Source: Vibrio mexicanus (GTDB lineage: Bacteria; Pseudomonadota; Gammaproteobacteria; Enterobacterales; Vibrionaceae). Taken from it: a stretch of 64,000 bases of DNA. A program made the position numbers and the translations under genes. The DNA lies in contig NZ_JYJP01000015.1 in assembly GCF_001012815.1 (NCBI RefSeq), forward strand, positions 164,814-228,813, given 5' to 3'. Shown here in pieces: positions 44,896 through 54,640 of this stretch (positions are counted from its first letter, which is position 1; the number at the start of each line of letters is the position of its first letter). The notes under the pieces are model-generated. The model worked only from the letters and a program-made list of their open reading frames with translations. It did no database searches and had not been told where the DNA came from.

Positions 44896-45614
44896 ATGCC
44901 TAATTCTTCAACCTCAACCTCAGCGTCGGCTGTTAAAGATGCGAATGTTCTGCAGGATAAAGAGTCGACCAAATCTGAAAATCTGACTGAGCGTCTGGTT
45001 GAGGCCATTGTTCAGGGCGAGATATTGCCTGGAGATAAAATCTCCGAACCTGAGCTGGCAAAGCAGTACGAGGTGAGCCGTGGCCCTTTACGCGAAGCAT
45101 CATGCGTGTGGAGGGGCTCGGACTCATTGAGCGAATTCCTCATGTCGGGGCGCGGGTAATTACGTTAACGCCAAGCAAACTGGTCGAACTCTATGCGGTG
45201 CGTGAAGCGTTAGAGGGAATGGCTGCCAGACTGGCTGCTCGTTTCATCAACGAAAAAGAGCTCAAAGAACTGAAACGGCTGCTAGATACGCATTCCTCTC
45301 ACGTTGAAGAGGTCGATGGGGCTTCATACTTTCATCAGTACGGTGACTTCGATTTCCACTATCGAATCATTCAAGCCAGTCGCAATCAAAAACTCATCGG
45401 GTTGCTTTGCGATGAGCTCTACCATTTACTGCGAATGTACCGATACCAATCCCCCAAGCAGCACGCCAGACCCATCGAAGCACTAAGTGAACATAAATTT
45501 ATCTATAAGGCGATTGAAGATGGGGATGAAGAATTAGCTGAGATGCTGATGAGAAGGCATATCTCAGGCAGTCGTAAACTTCTCGAGCAACGCATTGCTT
45601 CGGAATCTGATTAG
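44896..45614 (+). CDS. GntR-family (FCD) regulator of the prp cluster, one frameshift
   Basis: The N-terminal winged helix ([21 protein letters not shown] then [18 protein letters not shown]) and the C-terminal FCD domain ([50 protein letters not shown]) are in two frames. Adding one A at 45099 (GCAATCATG) gives [18 protein letters not shown], the conserved GntR join, and about 239 residues. It stands before prpB with 13 bases between and probably controls the cluster in response to a propionate or methylcitrate metabolite, replacing the sigma54-type PrpR of enterobacteria. FCD domains bind metals and carboxylates. Confidence 0.86.
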
Positions 45615-45627
45615 AAAAGGACTAAAC

Positions 45628-46530
45628 ATGACAACACCTGGAATGAAGTTTCGCCAAGCCGTTGAGCAAAATGATCCATTGCAAATTGTCGGTACGGTGA
45701 ACCCGTATTGCGCGATGATGGCAAAGAATATCGGGCATCAAGCCATTTATTTGTCGGGCGGTGGCGTGGCAAACGCTTCATACGGCTTACCCGACCTTGG
45801 TATCACAACTCTTAACGATGTTTTGGTGGATGTAGAAAGGATTACCAATGCTTGTGACCTTCCGTTACTCGTCGATATTGATACTGGATTTGGTGGTGCA
45901 TTCAATATTGCTAGAACGATTAAGGCAATGGAGAAGGCAGGTGCAGCAGCCATACACATGGAAGATCAAGTGTCACAAAAGCGCTGTGGCCATAGACCAA
46001 ACAAAGCCATTGTGAGTCAGCAAGAGATGGTAGACCGCATCAAAGCTGCCGTCGATGCCCGTACAGATGACAATTTTGTCTTAATGGCACGAACAGACGC
46101 GCTGGCTGTTGAAGGTTTCGACAGTGCGGTTGAGCGCGCGATTGCCTGTGTACAAGCGGGTGCCGACATGATTTTCCCAGAAGCAATGAACGAGTTGCAG
46201 CAGTATCAGCAGTTTTCCCATCGGCTGAATGAGGCTATTGGTCGTCACGTTCCTATCCTCGCCAACATTACTGAATTTGGAGCAACGCCTCTCTATGGTC
46301 GTGAGGAATTGGCTGGGGCAAATGTGGATATGGTCTTGTATCCATTGAGCGCATTCAGAGCCATGAATCAGGCGGCAGAGCGTGTTTATTCCCATCTCTT
46401 AAAGGAAGGTAATCAACGAGATGTGGTTGATCAAATGCAAACACGAAAAGAGCTTTATCAACACCTTAACTATCATGATTACGAAGACAAATTAGACAAG
46501 CTGTTCGAGCAAAAAAGTGAACAGAACTAA
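45628..46530 (+). CDS. prpB: 2-methylisocitrate lyase PrpB
   Basis: A 300-residue lyase of the isocitrate lyase family that splits 2-methylisocitrate into pyruvate and succinate. Visible are VDIDTGFGG (82-90, metal-binding aspartates), the catalytic KRCGH (118-122) and [10 protein letters not shown]. The start is ATG 45628 with AAAGGA upstream; the frame to 45595 overlaps the regulator and is rejected. First enzyme gene after the regulator. Confidence 0.93.
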   Translation: MTTPGMKFRQAVEQNDPLQIVGTVNPYCAMMAKNIGHQAIYLSGGGVANASYGLPDLGITTLNDVLVDVERITNACDLPLLVDIDTGFGGAFNIARTIKAMEKAGAAAIHMEDQVSQKRCGHRPNKAIVSQQEMVDRIKAAVDARTDDNFVLMARTDALAVEGFDSAVERAIACVQAGADMIFPEAMNELQQYQQFSHRLNEAIGRHVPILANITEFGATPLYGREELAGANVDMVLYPLSAFRAMNQAAERVYSHLLKEGNQRDVVDQMQTRKELYQHLNYHDYEDKLDKLFEQKSEQN

Positions 46531-46646
46531 CTGAACTTAAACAAAACTAATCCAATAACGTGAAAGATTCAGTCAGGTTCCAATCAAAAGCTCAAGCCCC
46601 GTTAGAGGGCTGCTAGGAAACTGATTTGAACATCAAGGAGCATATT

Positions 46647-47789
46647 ATGGCGCAAAACATGTCGCAGAAACCGTTAGGTGGCGCGGGTCTTAGAGGCCAG
46701 AGCGCAGGGAGCACTGCACTATGTACTGTCGGAAAGTCGGGGACAGGATTAACCTATCGAGGTTACGATATTACAGACTTAGCTAACAACGCTGAGTTCG
46801 AAGAAGTGGCTCATTTGCTACTTCAAGGCCACCTGCCTACTCAGTCTGAACTGGATAACTATAAACGAAAACTTGTTCAGTTGCGCGGTTTACCGGAAGG
46901 GCTGAAATCTATCTTAGAACTCATTCCAGCCACAGCGCATCCTATGGATGTGATGCGAACGGGTTGTTCTTACCTTGGGAATATTGAACCTGAAGAGAGC
47001 TTTGAGCAGCAGCAAGCGGCTACCGAACGTATGCTCGCTCTGTTTCCTGCCATTATTTGTTATTGGTATCGCTACAGTCACGATGGCGTAAGAGTGGATA
47101 CTTTTGATCAATCTGAATCTTGTATCGGTGGTTACTTCCTCAAGCTATTGACGGATAAAGCGCCAAGTGAATTGCATAAAAAAGTCATGCATTGCTCTCT
47201 TATCTTGTACGCGGAGCATGAGTTCAATGCATCAACATTTGCGGCAAGAGTATGTGCATCGACTCTATCTGACCTTCATTCTTGTATTACTGCTGCGATA
47301 GGTACATTACGTGGCCCGCTACACGGTGGCGCAAATGAAGCGGCGATGGCCATGATTGAACACTGGCAGACGCCGGATGAAGCAGAATCCAACATTATGC
47401 AAATGCTGGCCAACAAAGACAAAATCATGGGATTTGGCCACGCCGTTTATCGTGAAAGCGACCCGCGAAATGCTTTAATCAAACGTTGGTCCGAAGCGTT
47501 ATCAGAAGGCGCTAACAACAGCCATCTTTATGATGTATCTGTGAGAGTGGAGTCAGTAATGAAGCGAGAAAAGGGCTTGTTCTGTAATGCTGACTTTTTC
47601 CATGCAACGGCGTATCACTTCATGGATATACCAACACCTTTGTTTACACCAATTTTTGTCATGAGCCGGCTCACTGGCTGGGCAGCACATGTTTATGAGC
47701 AGCGCGCTCACAACAGAATTATTCGCCCGAGTGCCGACTATACAGGCCCTGAACATCAAGATTGGCTGCCAATATCACAGCGTGGTTAG
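46647..47789 (+). CDS. prpC: 2-methylcitrate synthase PrpC
   Basis: A 380-residue citrate-synthase family enzyme condensing propionyl-CoA with oxaloacetate. The catalytic histidines are in GPLHGGANEAAM and GFGHAVYRESDPR, and the aspartate is in CNADFFHATAYH. The ATG at 46647 has AAGGAG six bases ahead, better than the in-frame TTG at 46626. A short stem AGCCC-N7-GGGCT near 46596 precedes the gene. Confidence 0.93.
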   Translation: MAQNMSQKPLGGAGLRGQSAGSTALCTVGKSGTGLTYRGYDITDLANNAEFEEVAHLLLQGHLPTQSELDNYKRKLVQLRGLPEGLKSILELIPATAHPMDVMRTGCSYLGNIEPEESFEQQQAATERMLALFPAIICYWYRYSHDGVRVDTFDQSESCIGGYFLKLLTDKAPSELHKKVMHCSLILYAEHEFNASTFAARVCASTLSDLHSCITAAIGTLRGPLHGGANEAAMAMIEHWQTPDEAESNIMQMLANKDKIMGFGHAVYRESDPRNALIKRWSEALSEGANNSHLYDVSVRVESVMKREKGLFCNADFFHATAYHFMDIPTPLFTPIFVMSRLTGWAAHVYEQRAHNRIIRPSADYTGPEHQDWLPISQRG

Positions 47790-47936
47790 TACTTCTTTCC
47801 GTCAGTCAAACGGGTAGTAAACCATACCGGCAGTAAACCAAAGGACAAACGGCGCATCAGTTGTTTTGTAACATGCTTAAAGTGCAAGCTCAAAACAGAG
47901 CAAACAGGGTAGGTGCGCCCTAAAAAGGAGACCGTT

Positions 47937-50624
47937 ATGAGTCGTAACAGTCGATATATATCTACATTGAAATCAACCAACCTCGAAAAAAATGAGATTG
48001 AGTATTTTGATGTTAAAGCAGCGGTTGAAGATATCGCTCCAGGAACTTATCAACACCTTCCCTATACAGCGAAAGTACTCGCTGAGCAGTTGGTTCGTAA
48101 TTGTGATGAACACGAACTCAAAGACTATCTGACCTCCATTATATACGGCGCTAACAGTGCATTGCGCGAAGAAGCAGACACTTCAATAACAGAGTGCGAC
48201 TTCCCTTGGTACCCAGCGCGAGTCGTTTGCCACGATATCTTAGGCCAAACTGCGTTGGTCGATTTAGCAGGACTCCGTGACGCCATTGCTGAGAAAGGTG
48301 GAGATCCAGCAAAAGTGAATCCGGTTGTCGAAACGCAGTTGATTGTTGATCACTCACTCGCCGTTGAGTATGGCGGGTTTCAGCAGGGAGCGTTTGAGAA
48401 AAATCGCGAAATAGAAGAACGCAGAAATGAAGACCGTTTTCACTTTATTGATTGGTGTAAAACTGCATTTAAGAATGTCAGCGTCATTCCTGCAGGCAAT
48501 GGCATCATGCATCAAATCAACCTCGAGCATTTGTCGCCGGTGGTACAGCTTAAAGAGGGCGTCGCCTTTCCTGATACCTGTGTGGGCACAGACAGCCATA
48601 CACCGCATGTTGATGCGCTTGGTGTGTTAGCAATTGGCGTCGGTGGTTTAGAGGCCGAGACTGTCATGCTAGGCAGACCTTCCATGATGCGGCTGCCTGA
48701 AATCGTGGGCGTAAAGCTCGTAGGTGAAAGGGCTCAGAATATTACCGCAACTGACATTGTGCTGAGCCTCACTGAATTTTTACGTGAGCAAAAAGTGGTG
48801 TCAGCGTACCTTGAATTCTTTGGTGATGGTGTGGACTCATTAACGATTGGCGACCGCGCCACCATCTCGAACATGACACCAGAGTACGGTGCCAGTGCGG
48901 GCATGTTCTATATCGATGAGCAAACGCTGAGATACTTAAAACTGACGGGACGCGAAGATAAGCAAGTCGATCTCGTTGAAGCGTATGCCAAGCAAATTGG
49001 ACTGTGGAAAGATGAATTGAAGCAGGCCAAGTATAAGCGTGTGCTTGAGTTTGATTTGTCTTCAGTGACGCGAAATATGGCAGGGCCGTCTAATCCTCAT
49101 CGAAGGCTACCGACATCTGCTCTTGTAGAGAGAGGCATTGCTAAGCCTGCGGAAATTAATGACAGTGAACTGCCTGATGGCGCAGTGATTATTGCTGCCA
49201 TAACCTCTTGCACGAATACCAGCAACCCGCGAAATGTGGTTGCAGCAGGGTTGCTTGCGAAAAAAGCTAATCAGCTCGGGTTAGCTCGTCAGCCTTGGGT
49301 GAAGTCGTCATTTGCTCCTGGCTCAAAAGTAGCCAAGCTCTATCTTGAAGAGGCGGGCTTACTTGATGAGCTAGAAACTTTGGGTTTTGGCATTGTTGGC
49401 TATGCGTGTACCACCTGTAATGGCATGAGCGGCGCTTTAGACAAGAACATACAAGATGAAATCGTGAAGCACGATCTCTATACCACCGCGGTCTTATCGG
49501 GAAATCGAAACTTTGATGGTCGAATTCACCCTTATGCTAAACAAGCGTTTCTTGCGTCACCGCCACTCGTTGTGGCGTATGCGTTGGCAGGGACGATTCG
49601 GTTTGATATCGAGAAAGACCCGCTAGGACAAGATTCGTCAGGCAAACTGGTTTATTTAAGTGACCTATGGCCAACGGATCAGGAAATCGATGAGGTAGTG
49701 AATCGATGTGTGAAACCCGAGCAGTTCAAGCAGGTTTACATTCAAATGTTTGATTTGAGTGATACACAAGATCCAACGCCACCTCTTTATGATTGGCGTG
49801 CGAAGAGTACTTACATTCGTCGCCCTCCATATTGGGAAGGTGCGCTTGCGAAAGAGCGCACACTCAGCGGAATGCGTCCATTGGCCATCCTTGGTGACAA
49901 CATCACCACCGATCACCTTTCTCCATCAAATGCGATTTTGCCAACCAGCGCGGCTGGTGAATATCTTGCCTCAATGGGGCTTCCGGAAGAGGACTTCAAC
50001 TCTTACGCTACGCATCGTGGCGATCATTTAACTGCTCAACGTGCGACGTTTGCGAATCCTAAATTACTCAACGAAATGGTGTTTGAAGGTGCAGAGCTTA
50101 GCCAAAGAAAGGTTAAGCAAGGTTCATTGGCACGTGTTGAGCCCGAGGGTAAAACCATGCGTATGTGGGAGGCGATTGAGACCTATATGAATCGTAGCCA
50201 GCCTTTAGTGGTGATTGCTGGTGCCGACTATGGGCAAGGGTCATCACGTGATTGGGCGGCAAAAGGCGTGCGCCTCGCGGGGGTGGAAGCCATTGTTGCC
50301 GAGGGCTTTGAACGAATTCATCGCACGAATCTTGTCGGCATGGGCGTACTTCCTCTTCAATTTCAAAACGGTGATTCCCGTCATACGCTGGGGTTAGATG
50401 GTACCGAGACGTTTGATGTGATTGGGGAAATTCGAGCTGCAGGCTTGGTGACGTTAAGAGTGAATCGATCCACCGGAGAGAGCATAGAGTGCGAAGTGCT
50501 GTGCAGGCTCGATACTGAAGATGAAGTTATGGTTTATCAAGCTGGTGGCGTGTTGCAAAGATTCGCTCAGGACTTTTTGCAGAGTTCCTCAACGGTGAAT
50601 GATTCTGAGCTAAAAACCGCATAA
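47937..50624 (+). CDS. acnD: Fe/S-dependent 2-methylisocitrate dehydratase AcnD
   Basis: An 895-residue aconitase-family protein that dehydrates 2-methylcitrate to 2-methyl-trans-aconitate, working with PrpF. The [4Fe-4S] ligands are C425 (in TSCTNTSNP), C491 and C494 (ACTTCNG), and DSHTPHVDALG and GSSRDWAAKG are aconitase motifs. AAGGAG lies seven bases before ATG 47937; the start at 47913 is rejected. Organisms with AcnD-PrpF use this route instead of PrpD. Confidence 0.93.
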   Translation: MSRNSRYISTLKSTNLEKNEIEYFDVKAAVEDIAPGTYQHLPYTAKVLAEQLVRNCDEHELKDYLTSIIYGANSALREEADTSITECDFPWYPARVVCHDILGQTALVDLAGLRDAIAEKGGDPAKVNPVVETQLIVDHSLAVEYGGFQQGAFEKNREIEERRNEDRFHFIDWCKTAFKNVSVIPAGNGIMHQINLEHLSPVVQLKEGVAFPDTCVGTDSHTPHVDALGVLAIGVGGLEAETVMLGRPSMMRLPEIVGVKLVGERAQNITATDIVLSLTEFLREQKVVSAYLEFFGDGVDSLTIGDRATISNMTPEYGASAGMFYIDEQTLRYLKLTGREDKQVDLVEAYAKQIGLWKDELKQAKYKRVLEFDLSSVTRNMAGPSNPHRRLPTSALVERGIAKPAEINDSELPDGAVIIAAITSCTNTSNPRNVVAAGLLAKKANQLGLARQPWVKSSFAPGSKVAKLYLEEAGLLDELETLGFGIVGYACTTCNGMSGALDKNIQDEIVKHDLYTTAVLSGNRNFDGRIHPYAKQAFLASPPLVVAYALAGTIRFDIEKDPLGQDSSGKLVYLSDLWPTDQEIDEVVNRCVKPEQFKQVYIQMFDLSDTQDPTPPLYDWRAKSTYIRRPPYWEGALAKERTLSGMRPLAILGDNITTDHLSPSNAILPTSAAGEYLASMGLPEEDFNSYATHRGDHLTAQRATFANPKLLNEMVFEGAELSQRKVKQGSLARVEPEGKTMRMWEAIETYMNRSQPLVVIAGADYGQGSSRDWAAKGVRLAGVEAIVAEGFERIHRTNLVGMGVLPLQFQNGDSRHTLGLDGTETFDVIGEIRAAGLVTLRVNRSTGESIECEVLCRLDTEDEVMVYQAGGVLQRFAQDFLQSSSTVNDSELKTA

Positions 50625-50633
50625 GGGGGCGGC

Positions 50634-51782
50634 ATGACTAGACAAATAAGAGTGCCCGCCACCTATATGCGCGGAGGCACAAGCAAAGGAACGCTGTTCT
50701 GTCTAAATGAACTTCCATTGGAGGCTCAACAACCGGGTGAGTTTCGTGACGTCTTGTTAATGCGAATTGTTGGCAGCCCAGACCCTTATGGTAAGCATAT
50801 CGATGGTATGGGTGGTGGAACATCAAGTACCAGTAAAGTGGCGATAGTAAGTGAAAGTCACCGAGCTGATCACGATGTTGAGTACCTTTTTGGGCAAGTG
50901 GCTATAGGCAAACAAGCGATTGATTGGTCGGGCAACTGTGGAAACTTATCCGCCGCGATTGGTCCTTTCGCTATAGAAAAAGGCTTGGTTCCAGATTCAA
51001 GATTGGTTGATAACGGCACCGTTACAGTACGAGTGTGGCAAGCGAACATTGGCAAAACGATTAACATCCAAGTCCCAATGACAAACGGTGAAGTCGAAGA
51101 ATCGGGGGACTTTTATCTGGATGGTGTCGCTTTTCCGGCTCCCGAGCTAAACGTTGAGTTTATGTCACCGGCTGATGAAGGAGAGTCGATGTTCCCAACA
51201 GGGAATACGGTTGATTCTTTGGAAGTACCCAATGTGGGGACATTCAATGTCACTATGATAAGTGCAGGGATTCCGACTGTGTTTCTTGATGCCGAAGCTT
51301 TAGGTTACAAAGGCACTGAGCTTCAAGAGGATTTTAATCAAGATGAAGAAGCGCTGACGCGTTTTGAAACCATTCGCGCTCATGCCGCTTTGTGTATGGG
51401 TCTCATCGACAATATTGAGCAAGCGAAGGTACGTCAGCATACGCCTAAAATAGCCTTTGTCGCACCTTCTCAGAGTTATCAAACATCCAGTGGAAAAGCG
51501 GTATCGCCACAAGATTGTGATCTGCTGGTGAGAGCGCTTTCGATGGGGCAACTTCATCACGCGATGATGGGAACGGCGGCGGTCGCTATTGCCTGCTCAG
51601 TTGCGGTGCCGGGGACTGTGCCGAACATGGCTGCTGGTGGTGGAGAGCGAGACAGTGTCACTTTTGGTCATCCTTCGGGAACACTAAAAGTAGGCGCAGT
51701 TGCTAAGAAAAATGATTATGGATGGGTCGTCGATAAAGCGGTGATGAGTCGAAGTGCCGAATCCTTATGGAAGGCTTTGTGA
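50634..51782 (+). CDS. prpF: 2-methylaconitate cis-trans isomerase PrpF
   Basis: A 382-residue PrpF-family protein: RVPATYMRGGTSKGTLFCLNE at the N-terminus, the NCGNLSAAIGPFAIEKGLV block with its cysteine, and FGHPSGTL near the C-terminus. PrpF isomerises trans- to cis-2-methylaconitate so that aconitase can hydrate it to 2-methylisocitrate for PrpB. Ten bases after acnD with GGGGGC upstream; clearly co-transcribed. Confidence 0.93.
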   Translation: MTRQIRVPATYMRGGTSKGTLFCLNELPLEAQQPGEFRDVLLMRIVGSPDPYGKHIDGMGGGTSSTSKVAIVSESHRADHDVEYLFGQVAIGKQAIDWSGNCGNLSAAIGPFAIEKGLVPDSRLVDNGTVTVRVWQANIGKTINIQVPMTNGEVEESGDFYLDGVAFPAPELNVEFMSPADEGESMFPTGNTVDSLEVPNVGTFNVTMISAGIPTVFLDAEALGYKGTELQEDFNQDEEALTRFETIRAHAALCMGLIDNIEQAKVRQHTPKIAFVAPSQSYQTSSGKAVSPQDCDLLVRALSMGQLHHAMMGTAAVAIACSVAVPGTVPNMAAGGGERDSVTFGHPSGTLKVGAVAKKNDYGWVVDKAVMSRSAESLWKAL

Positions 51783-51830
51783 GAGTGAACAAGCCCCATT
51801 ATAAAAATTAGACCGATTGGAGGAAGCACT

Positions 51831-53729
51831 ATGTCGGCGACGAGTACATCGAATTATCAAGAAGCTTATCAGTGGGCTCAGGAAGACCCTGCTGAATATT
51901 GGCAACAACAAGCCAAGAAACTCGACTGGTTCAAGCTGCCTACAGAGCCATTGAAGAAAGACGAGCATGGTATCGAACGCTGGTTTTCAGATGGCGTTAT
52001 GAATACCTGTTGGATGGCGCTTGATTCACATTGTGTTAAGGGGCAAGGAGACAAAGTTGCGCTCATTTATGACTCGCCCGTAACAGGGACTAAACAGCAG
52101 TACACCTATCATGAGCTCAAAAGCGGAGTTGAAAGAACAGCGGGAATGATTGCGGCTCAAGGTGTAGGCAAAGGTGATCGCGTAGTTATCTACATGCCAA
52201 TGATTCCGCAAGCCGCGATTGCGATGCTTGCCTGTGCAAGACTTGGTGCAATTCACTCTGTGGTGTTTGGAGGGTTTGCCCCTAATGAGCTGGCGGTAAG
52301 ATTGGAGGATGCTGAGCCCAAGCTCGTGTTAACCGCCTCTTGTGGGATAGAGATAGATAGAGTCATCGAATACAAACCTCTGGTTGACCGCGCGATCATG
52401 GAAAGTCGTTGGAAGCCCAATAAAGTCATTGTCTATCAACGAGAGCAGTGCATGGCGAAACTTGTTGAACCACGAGATTTAGATTGGCAATCGACGTGTG
52501 AAATGGCAGAGCCTCACCCTTGTATTGAAGTCAAAGCTACCGACCCGTTATACATTCTTTATACGTCTGGTACCACGGGCAAGCCCAAAGGCGTCGTACG
52601 TGACAATGGCGGTCATGCTGTAGCGATGAAGTATTCCATGTCAGCTATCTATAACATTCCTGAAGATGGCGTTTTTTGGGCGGCTTCCGATGTGGGTTGG
52701 GTGGTGGGGCACTCTTATATTGTCTACGCACCATTAATCCACGGCTGCACCACGATATTATACGAAGGTAAACCGGTGAGAACCCCGGATCCCGGTGCAT
52801 TTTGGCGAGTTTGTGAAGAGTATGATGTCGATGTGCTTTTCTCCGCGCCAACCGCGTTTAGAGCGATCAAAAAAGAAGACCCTGATGGCAGATTGATTAG
52901 TGATTACAACCTCAACAACTTAAAGTCCATTTTTATGGCGGGAGAGAGGCTTGACCCTCCAACTCTCGAATGGACCAAATCGAAAACGAACAAACCCGTT
53001 ATCGACCACTGGTGGCAGACAGAGACAGGGTGGGCGATTGCGGCAAACCCTCTAGGCATTGAAGTCTTGCCTGTTAAGTCAGGGTCCGCTACCAAAGCGG
53101 TTCCCGGTTACAGTGTTGAGATCCTAAACGAACTTGGGGAGCCGGTAGAAGCGAATCAGCAGGGCTTTGTTGCTTTAAAACGACCACTACCTCCAAGCTG
53201 TTTACCCACTATTTGGCGTAATCATGACCGTTTTGAATCAGGATACCTGAGTCAGTTTGACGGTTATTATGTTTCTGGTGATGGTGGGTACCTAGACGAA
53301 GACGGATACTTGTTCATCATGGGACGTATCGATGATGTGATTAACGTTGCCGGTCACCGTCTGTCTACTGGTGAAATGGAAGAGATTGTCGGTGATCACC
53401 CAGCAGTTGCTGAATGTGCCGTGGTCGGCATTCATGACGATTTAAAAGGGCAGTTACCTCTTGGCCTAGTTGTACTCAAAGATGGCGTGAAACTCGACGA
53501 ACAAACGATACAAGGAGAGCTTGTGGGTAAAGTTCGAAATGAAATAGGGGCCGTCGCCTGTTTCAAAAACACGCTAGTCGTAGAGAAGCTACCTAAAACA
53601 CGTTCTGGAAAAATTCTGCGACGAACTATTCGTCAAATAGCAGATGGAGAGCAATATACGGTTCCTTCGACCATAGATGACCCTTCGAGTCTCAACGAAA
53701 TCGAACAACTCTTAAACAGAAACATTTAA
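51831..53729 (+). CDS. prpE: Propionyl-CoA synthetase PrpE
   Basis: A 632-residue acyl-CoA synthetase that activates propionate. YTSGTTGKPKGVV (SGTTGKPKG at 246-254) is the AMP-binding P-loop, WWQTETGWAI the adenine-binding motif A5-like, and LPKTRSGKILRR near the C-terminus carries the catalytic, acetylatable lysine. VIDHWWQTETG distinguishes the PrpE/Acs group. GGAGG lies before ATG 51831. It closes the prp operon and is followed by a terminator. Confidence 0.92.
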   Translation: MSATSTSNYQEAYQWAQEDPAEYWQQQAKKLDWFKLPTEPLKKDEHGIERWFSDGVMNTCWMALDSHCVKGQGDKVALIYDSPVTGTKQQYTYHELKSGVERTAGMIAAQGVGKGDRVVIYMPMIPQAAIAMLACARLGAIHSVVFGGFAPNELAVRLEDAEPKLVLTASCGIEIDRVIEYKPLVDRAIMESRWKPNKVIVYQREQCMAKLVEPRDLDWQSTCEMAEPHPCIEVKATDPLYILYTSGTTGKPKGVVRDNGGHAVAMKYSMSAIYNIPEDGVFWAASDVGWVVGHSYIVYAPLIHGCTTILYEGKPVRTPDPGAFWRVCEEYDVDVLFSAPTAFRAIKKEDPDGRLISDYNLNNLKSIFMAGERLDPPTLEWTKSKTNKPVIDHWWQTETGWAIAANPLGIEVLPVKSGSATKAVPGYSVEILNELGEPVEANQQGFVALKRPLPPSCLPTIWRNHDRFESGYLSQFDGYYVSGDGGYLDEDGYLFIMGRIDDVINVAGHRLSTGEMEEIVGDHPAVAECAVVGIHDDLKGQLPLGLVVLKDGVKLDEQTIQGELVGKVRNEIGAVACFKNTLVVEKLPKTRSGKILRRTIRQIADGEQYTVPSTIDDPSSLNEIEQLLNRNI

Positions 53730-53738
53730 GCACACTCT

Positions 53739-53760
53739 AAAGCCCCAATTTTGGGGCTTT
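53739..53760 (+). terminator. Terminator of the prp operon
   Basis: Stem AAAGCCCCAA / TTGGGGCTTT with a two-base loop starts nine bases after the prpE stop. The T tract is short. Confidence 0.65.
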
Positions 53761-53762
53761 AC

Positions 53763-54030
53763 TAGGGCGTGCATATCTTTCGATGTTAAATTTTGTTCGA
53801 GGTAAAATCGTTTTAGGCGCGGCAAAGATTCTGTAGCCTAGCATTCTAAGCAAAGACTCTTTAACAAAGCATAAAACGATTTTAACCGAACCCAAAAAGG
53901 CAGCGTTTGTGGCTCATTTCTACTGCGTTATCGTCTTTTCATTTGGAATAACCAAACATCAAATCCTCTGCCTTGTATAAATAACCCACAACCAGCTGCA
54001 AAAATCACATCAAAAGGTTTGCACGCCCTA
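53763..54030. mobile_element. 268-bp MITE-like repeat, copy 2
   Basis: Same length and orientation as the element at 42510-42777, with matching interior blocks AAAATCGTTTTAGGCGCGGC, AAAACGATTTTA and GTGGCTCATTTCTACTG. The ends differ from copy 1 but are again an inverted pair: TAGGGCGTGCA-ATCTTT on the left and, reversed, TAGGGCGTGCAAACCTTT on the right. No ORF. It starts directly after the prp terminator. Nothing else is seen up to 54093. Confidence 0.78.
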
Positions 54031-54093
54031 TTGCACTCCTAAGTATTTCAATTCAAACTGAGACTTTGTTTTCGACTCAAATTAAACCATACA

Positions 54094-54576
54094 GTGAACT
54101 ACTCATTTCGTTCGGCCAACCCTAGAGATCTTGAAGCGCTTAATGAAGGCATGTTTATGCTTCATGATGAGCACCATGCGGCTTGCCCAGAACATTTCAA
54201 AACGGCCGAAGAGATAGAGCAAGAGAAAAGCATCGCTCGTTACTTGGATGACCCAGAGTGTTTTGTGTTGGTTGCCTGTTGTGATGAGCAAATTGTCGGG
54301 TTTATCACTGGCCATTTCTGTGAGTTGGTTTCAACGGTGAGTAAACCCGTTCAAATGGGCAGTATTGACGAGCTATATGTCTATCCAAAACATCGCCAAA
54401 ATGGCCTAGCAAAGCAACTCATTACCAACCTCGAACAAAGATTTGAAGAGTATGGTGTTGAGCAAGTGTTTGTCGAGGTGTGGGCATTCAACCAGCAAGC
54501 TCAAGCGCTGTATAAGTCGATAAACTTCCAATCGCATATTAATTGGTTGCGCAAAGCGCTGCCTAAACAAAATTAA
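54094..54576 (+). CDS. GNAT family N-acetyltransferase
   Basis: A 160-residue GNAT acetyltransferase starting with GTG 54094. Acetyl-CoA-binding motif A is YVYPKHRQNGLAKQLITNLE (Q/R-x-x-G-x-A), preceded by the strand SIDELYV and followed by VFVEVWAFNQQAQALYKSINF, the usual N-x-x-A-x-x-L-Y motif. Intact. The acceptor substrate is unknown. Confidence 0.87.
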   Translation: MNYSFRSANPRDLEALNEGMFMLHDEHHAACPEHFKTAEEIEQEKSIARYLDDPECFVLVACCDEQIVGFITGHFCELVSTVSKPVQMGSIDELYVYPKHRQNGLAKQLITNLEQRFEEYGVEQVFVEVWAFNQQAQALYKSINFQSHINWLRKALPKQN

Positions 54577-54640
54577 CCGTATTCTATCTTTCAGGCGCTA
54601 CTTGGCTTCCTGGATACATACATCAACATAAGGATTCATA

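Noticed and set aside
42510..54030. A composite transposon carrying the prp genes
   Set aside because: The 268-bp elements encode no transposase and have different ends, so transposition of the block as a unit is not supported.
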